NCBI RefSeq assembly: GCF_010509575.1
Contig: NZ_CP048437.1
Coordinates: 1,612,001-1,676,000 of the forward strand
Direction of reading: 5' to 3'
Origin: Faecalibacterium duncaniae
GTDB lineage: Bacteria > Bacillota > Clostridia > Oscillospirales > Ruminococcaceae
Length of the DNA: 64,000 bases
A program made the position numbers and the translations under genes. This document shows, one piece after another, positions 60,902 through 64,000 of this stretch (positions are counted from its first letter, which is position 1; the number at the start of each line of letters is the position of its first letter). The notes beneath the pieces were generated by a model, which worked only from the letters and a program-made list of their open reading frames with translations, was not told the origin of the DNA and did not search any database.

Positions 60902-61657
60902 ATGAAAGAATCCAGCTCTTCGTCATCCATCCGCCTGGGCGGTGCGGTCATCAGTGACCGTGTCGTCGCGGCGCTTCTGGAAGAACTGCGCACCGGCCGC
61001 TACGCCGATGCCGACCGCCTGCCCGCCGAGGTCGATCTGGCCGCGGAACTCGGTGTCAGCCGTACCGTGATCCGGGACGCGCTGAGCGAGATGGAGCGCG
61101 CCGGTTACATCGAGCGCGTGCGCGGCATTGGCACAGTGGTCAACCGCACCGTGCTCGGCCTGCGCAGCCGCCTTGACCAGAAGCTGGAATATTACCCGCT
61201 GATCCGCAGCTTTGGCAGCTACCCCCACGCCGATGGCATCCAGATCTATCCCATCCGCGCCGGGGCCGAGCTTGCCCGGGATCTTGCCATTGCACCGGGG
61301 GATGAGGTCATCTGCATCAAAAAACGCATCCTGGCCGACACCACCCCGGTCATCTACTCCATCGATTATCTGCCCCGCGCCCTCTTTGGCAGCCGGGACT
61401 ACACCCGCATCGACCTGAGCGGCGGCGTGTTCGATATCCTGGAGCAGGAATGCAACCAGCAGATCTCCTCGAATGTGGCCCACCTCAAGGCCAGCTGCGG
61501 CGACGAGGCCATCCGGGCTGCCATGCGTCTTGCCCCCGGCGAGGCCATGCTGCTGCTGGATGAGATCTGCTTCAACCGTCTGTGCCACCCGGTCATGCGC
61601 TCACTGAGTTATTACACAAATTTCTTCGATTTTTCCATTCTACGAAAATTACTTTGA
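60902..61657 (+). CDS. GntR/HutC family regulator with UTRA domain, upstream of pyrBI
   Basis: This 251-residue regulator has an N-terminal GntR winged helix ([42 protein letters not shown]) and a C-terminal UTRA-like ligand domain (about 85-250). GGAGG lies 8 nt before the ATG. pyrB begins only 14 nt after its stop, so the regulator is probably cotranscribed with, and may control, pyrimidine genes. A serine run (KESSSSSS) precedes the HTH. The ligand is unknown. Confidence 0.87.
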   Translation: MKESSSSSSIRLGGAVISDRVVAALLEELRTGRYADADRLPAEVDLAAELGVSRTVIRDALSEMERAGYIERVRGIGTVVNRTVLGLRSRLDQKLEYYPLIRSFGSYPHADGIQIYPIRAGAELARDLAIAPGDEVICIKKRILADTTPVIYSIDYLPRALFGSRDYTRIDLSGGVFDILEQECNQQISSNVAHLKASCGDEAIRAAMRLAPGEAMLLLDEICFNRLCHPVMRSLSYYTNFFDFSILRKLL

Positions 61658-61671
61658 CGGAGGTAAAATTC

Positions 61672-62613
61672 ATGCGCCATCTCATCGATCCCTTGGATTT
61701 CAGCCAGGAGGAGATCACCTCTCTGCTGGATCTGGCCGACCGCATCCGCTCCGACCCTGCCGCTTATCAGGACGTTGCGGCTCACAAAAAGCTCGCCACC
61801 TTGTTCTATGAGCCGTCTACCCGCACCCGCCTTTCCTTTGAGGCGGCCATGCTGAACCTGGGCGGCCATGTACTGGGCTTCCCGAGCGAGACCGTCTCCA
61901 GCGCTTCCAAGGGAGAAAGCGTTGCAGATACCATCCGTGTGGTCTCCTGCTATGCTGATATCGTGGCAATGCGCCATCCCAAAGAGGGCGCGCCGTTCCG
62001 CGCTTCCCGCTACTCCCGCATCCCGGTCATCAATGCCGGTGACGGCGGCCACCAGCACCCCACCCAGACCATGACCGATCTGATGACCATCCGCACCCGG
62101 ATGGGTCGGCTGGATAATCTGACCATCGGCCTGTGCGGCGATCTGAAGTTCGGCCGCACCGTCCATTCTCTCATCAAGACCATGGCACGCTGCAAGAACA
62201 TCCGCTTTGTGCTCATCAGCCCCGAGGAACTGCGGGTGCCCGACTACATCATCAAGGATGTGCTGGAGGCCAACGGCATCGAGTACCGTGAGACCCGGAG
62301 CCTGGAGGAATCCATGCCCGAGCTGGATATCCTGTACATGACCCGTGTGCAGAAGGAGCGTTTCTTCAACGAGGAGGATTACATCCGCCTGAAGAACAGC
62401 TACATTCTGACCAGCGAAAAGATGGCCCTTGCCAAGCCTGAAATGGCAGTGCTGCATCCCCTGCCCCGCGTGAACGAGATTGCGCTGGATGTGGACAATG
62501 ACCCCCGTGCTGCCTACTTTGAGCAGGTGCAGAACGGCGTATACATCCGCATGGCACTGATCATGACGCTGCTGGGTCTTGCTGACCCCAAGGCACCGAA
62601 GGAGGGCAACTGA
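61672..62613 (+). CDS. pyrB: Aspartate carbamoyltransferase, catalytic subunit
   Basis: It makes carbamoyl-aspartate, the committed pyrimidine step. The 313-residue protein has the carbamoyl-phosphate loop STRTR at 49-53, the HPxQ motif in [15 protein letters not shown], and HPLPRVNEI near the C terminus. GGAGG precedes the ATG at 61672. It pairs with pyrI, so this is the E. coli-like allosteric form. No PyrR-binding or attenuator structure is visible before it. Confidence 0.96.
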   Translation: MRHLIDPLDFSQEEITSLLDLADRIRSDPAAYQDVAAHKKLATLFYEPSTRTRLSFEAAMLNLGGHVLGFPSETVSSASKGESVADTIRVVSCYADIVAMRHPKEGAPFRASRYSRIPVINAGDGGHQHPTQTMTDLMTIRTRMGRLDNLTIGLCGDLKFGRTVHSLIKTMARCKNIRFVLISPEELRVPDYIIKDVLEANGIEYRETRSLEESMPELDILYMTRVQKERFFNEEDYIRLKNSYILTSEKMALAKPEMAVLHPLPRVNEIALDVDNDPRAAYFEQVQNGVYIRMALIMTLLGLADPKAPKEGN

Positions 62614-62614
62614 T

Positions 62615-63052
62615 ATGCTGAATATTGACGAGATCCAGAACGGCATTGTGATCGACCACATCAAGGCAGGCACCGCTGTGGGCCTGATGGAGCTGCTGGG
62701 CATCACCGGCAACAAGACCGCCAACGTGGCACTGATCCAGAATGCGCGCTCTCACAAGGCCGACTGCGGCCGCAAGGATATCATCAAGGTTGAGGGGGAT
62801 GCCTCCTGGCTGAACCTGGACGTGCTGGCCTACCTCGACCCTGACATCAGCGTGACCGTGATTGAAAACGGCAAGGCTGTGCGCAAGGAAAAGCCGAAGC
62901 CCCCCAAGCGTCTGGTGAACATTGTGCGGTGCCGCAATCCCCGCTGCATCTCCTCCATTGAAGAGGAATGCGACCAGATCTTTGAGATGAGCTCCAACGG
63001 CAAATACCGCTGCATCTACTGTGAGCAGGAGCTGCAGGTGAAGCCGGAATAA
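62615..63052 (+). CDS. pyrI: Aspartate carbamoyltransferase, regulatory subunit
   Basis: This 145-residue regulatory chain binds nucleotides in its N-terminal domain and contacts PyrB through a C-terminal zinc domain. The four zinc cysteines are C106, C111, C133 and C136. IDHIKAGTAVGLMELLGI is the conserved opening. The ATG lies 1 nt after the pyrB stop, with AGGAGG inside the pyrB end. Confidence 0.96.
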   Translation: MLNIDEIQNGIVIDHIKAGTAVGLMELLGITGNKTANVALIQNARSHKADCGRKDIIKVEGDASWLNLDVLAYLDPDISVTVIENGKAVRKEKPKPPKRLVNIVRCRNPRCISSIEEECDQIFEMSSNGKYRCIYCEQELQVKPE

Positions 63053-63065
63053 TCGGTACAAAAGC

Positions 63066-63104
63066 AAAAGGCAGTGCGTCCCACGCGGCGCACTGCCTTT
63101 TTTG
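63066..63104 (+). terminator. Intrinsic terminator after pyrBI
   Basis: AGGCAGTGCG pairs with CGCACTGCCT and is followed by TTTTTTG, ending the GntR-pyrB-pyrI unit. Confidence 0.92.
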
Positions 63105-63108
63105 TTTG

Positions 63109-63297
63109 TTACACGAAATCCTCCCGCATCGGAGTGAAGATATCCAGTAGGATGCCCGCTTCCGTGCAGGTGCAGCCATGCTCCACACCGTCCTCCTTCC
63201 GGCCCGATCTCAAACAAAAAAAGCCCGACAAAGCTCCCTCCGGCAGCACCGCCCGGCATCCCATTCCCACATACGATGCCGTGCAGGTGCAGTGCAT
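63109..63297 (-). pseudogene. Remnant of a cupin-domain protein (C-terminal part)
   Basis: The minus-strand frame ends in EHGCTCTEAGILLDIFTPMREDFV, which resembles the conserved end of small cupin proteins (VLDVFSPPREDFL type). Only about 62 residues are open. Upstream the frame is broken by a TGA, and the other frames show no continuous N-terminal cupin barrel. The rest of the gap (63298-63531) holds no gene I can support, only a weak TACAAT -10-like sequence on the minus strand. Confidence 0.4.
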
Positions 63298-63531
63298 TCA
63301 GAAGGTCTCTATCTGCAGCAATCCCCCAAGATCGCCATTCAGAGCTTCGTCAGACTTTTTATTCGTAAAGACGTTCCGGCCCACGCACACACGCCTGCGT
63401 TCCCGGATGTTCCTTCCTCTGTCGGCCGCAAACCATACAGCGGGGAGGCGCTCCTGCCTTTAACTTGGTTTCATTGTAGCAGATTCCGATGAAACTTTCA
63501 CCCCAAATGTCATATTCTGCAGGGTTTCATG

Positions 63532-64000
63532 TCATAACTTGCGGAGTGGGATGGTGCAGGTAAAGCGGAACCAGCACTCCCGGCAGCTGATGGTATATTC
63601 GCCGCCGTATTTTTTCAGCACATCCCGCACGTTCCACAGCCCGAAGCCGTGGCCCGCCCCTTTCTGAGAGATGCGGGGCAGCTGGCCGTCCACGAGGTTC
63701 AGGTCCTTTTTCACCCGGTTGCGGACAGAGAGCACCACCTCGTCCTCGCTCTTCCGCATCCGCACATAGACCTCCGGCGGATCAGCCTGCGCGGCGGCCT
63801 CAATGGCATTGTTGAGCAAATTGGAGAGCACGATCACAAGATCCGTCTGGCCCATGGGCATATCCCGCAGATCGGGCAGATCAAAATAGACCATAACCCC
63901 TTTTCGGCTGGCTTCCTCGTACTTTTTGCTGAGCAGGGCATCCAATAAAGGGTTGTGGGTGTTCATAATGGTGGTATTCGCCGCAATGGTCTTTGTGAGC
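63532..64000 (-). CDS. GHKL sensor histidine kinase, AgrC-like, C-terminal part (cut by window edge)
   Basis: The visible 155 or so residues form the ATPase domain of an AgrC/CitA-type kinase: the linker NPLLDALLSKKYEEASRKGV, the N-box VLSNLLNNAIEAAAQA, and the G-box GAGHGFGLWNVRDVLKKYGGEY. The gene continues upstream past base 64000, where the frame stays open; an internal Met at 63966 is not the start. It would sense an extracellular signal, often a peptide, with a LytTR response regulator nearby outside the window. Confidence 0.9.
   Translation of the reverse strand, partial: LTKTIAANTTIMNTHNPLLDALLSKKYEEASRKGVMVYFDLPDLRDMPMGQTDLVIVLSNLLNNAIEAAAQADPPEVYVRMRKSEDEVVLSVRNRVKKDLNLVDGQLPRISQKGAGHGFGLWNVRDVLKKYGGEYTISCRECWFRFTCTIPLRKL

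Overview
The window looks like chromosomal DNA of a GC-rich gut Clostridium-class bacterium, most likely Faecalibacterium or a close Oscillospiraceae/Ruminococcaceae relative. This is inferred from gene content (sepF-ylmH-divIVA-ileS-lspA order, archaeal-type AspRS, MATE, AzlCD), strong AGGAGG ribosome sites, sigma-A promoters of the TTGACA-17-TATAAT type, and palindromic intergenic elements. No species can be proved from the sequence alone. I see no phage, insertion sequence, tRNA, rRNA or CRISPR array.

Layout. 1-30.9 kb is almost entirely minus-strand housekeeping. It holds trigger factor (cut by the left edge), a phosphoesterase, thrC, yraN-rnhB-rbgA-lepB behind rplS, a radical-SAM/DUF2344 pair, an M23/M50 peptidase pair resembling spoIVFA/spoIVFB, ppk1, a comEA-like gene, HAD-rluD-lspA, ileS-divIVA-ylmH-sepF, a HlyD-like protein, miaA-mutL-mutS-ricA-miaB, and fur-rarA. 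From 31 kb most genes are on the plus strand: nth-glsB, a PadR/DUF2812 unit, MarR with a heterodimeric ABC exporter, azlCD, and an ECF sigma/anti-sigma unit whose sigma gene is frameshifted. Next come a convergent spoIVA and an unknown protein carrying the GIIGGADGPTAIF signature of Na+-pumping decarboxylases.

The central accessory locus (44.1-53.0 kb) is a sialic acid operon: a divergent RpiR regulator, a Tat-type lipoprotein binding protein, two permeases, nanA, a YhcH/NanQ protein, nanE, nanK and an SGNH esterase. The likely sequence is import of sialic acid, cleavage by NanA to ManNAc, phosphorylation by NanK, and epimerisation by NanE to GlcNAc-6-P. No transport ATPase is encoded, so a shared ATPase elsewhere is expected. 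Three TGAAAA-N3-TTTTCA operators lie in the divergent regulatory region, one of them inside the promoter spacer. A 127-bp tandem duplication sits just before nanA.

53-64 kb holds an Eis-like acetyltransferase and archaeal-type aspS, a sugar-phosphate transferase, a GH31 glycosidase, a MATE exporter with a promoter-terminator leader, divergent GNAT and GntR genes with overlapping promoters, pyrB-pyrI downstream of the GntR gene, a cupin remnant, and the 3' part of an AgrC-type sensor kinase running off the right edge.

The observations most worth a second look are the two covarying palindromic elements, the tandem repeat in the nan operon, the decarboxylase-signature protein, the frameshifted ECF sigma gene, spoIVA with a SigE-like promoter, and several well-defined operator arrays.
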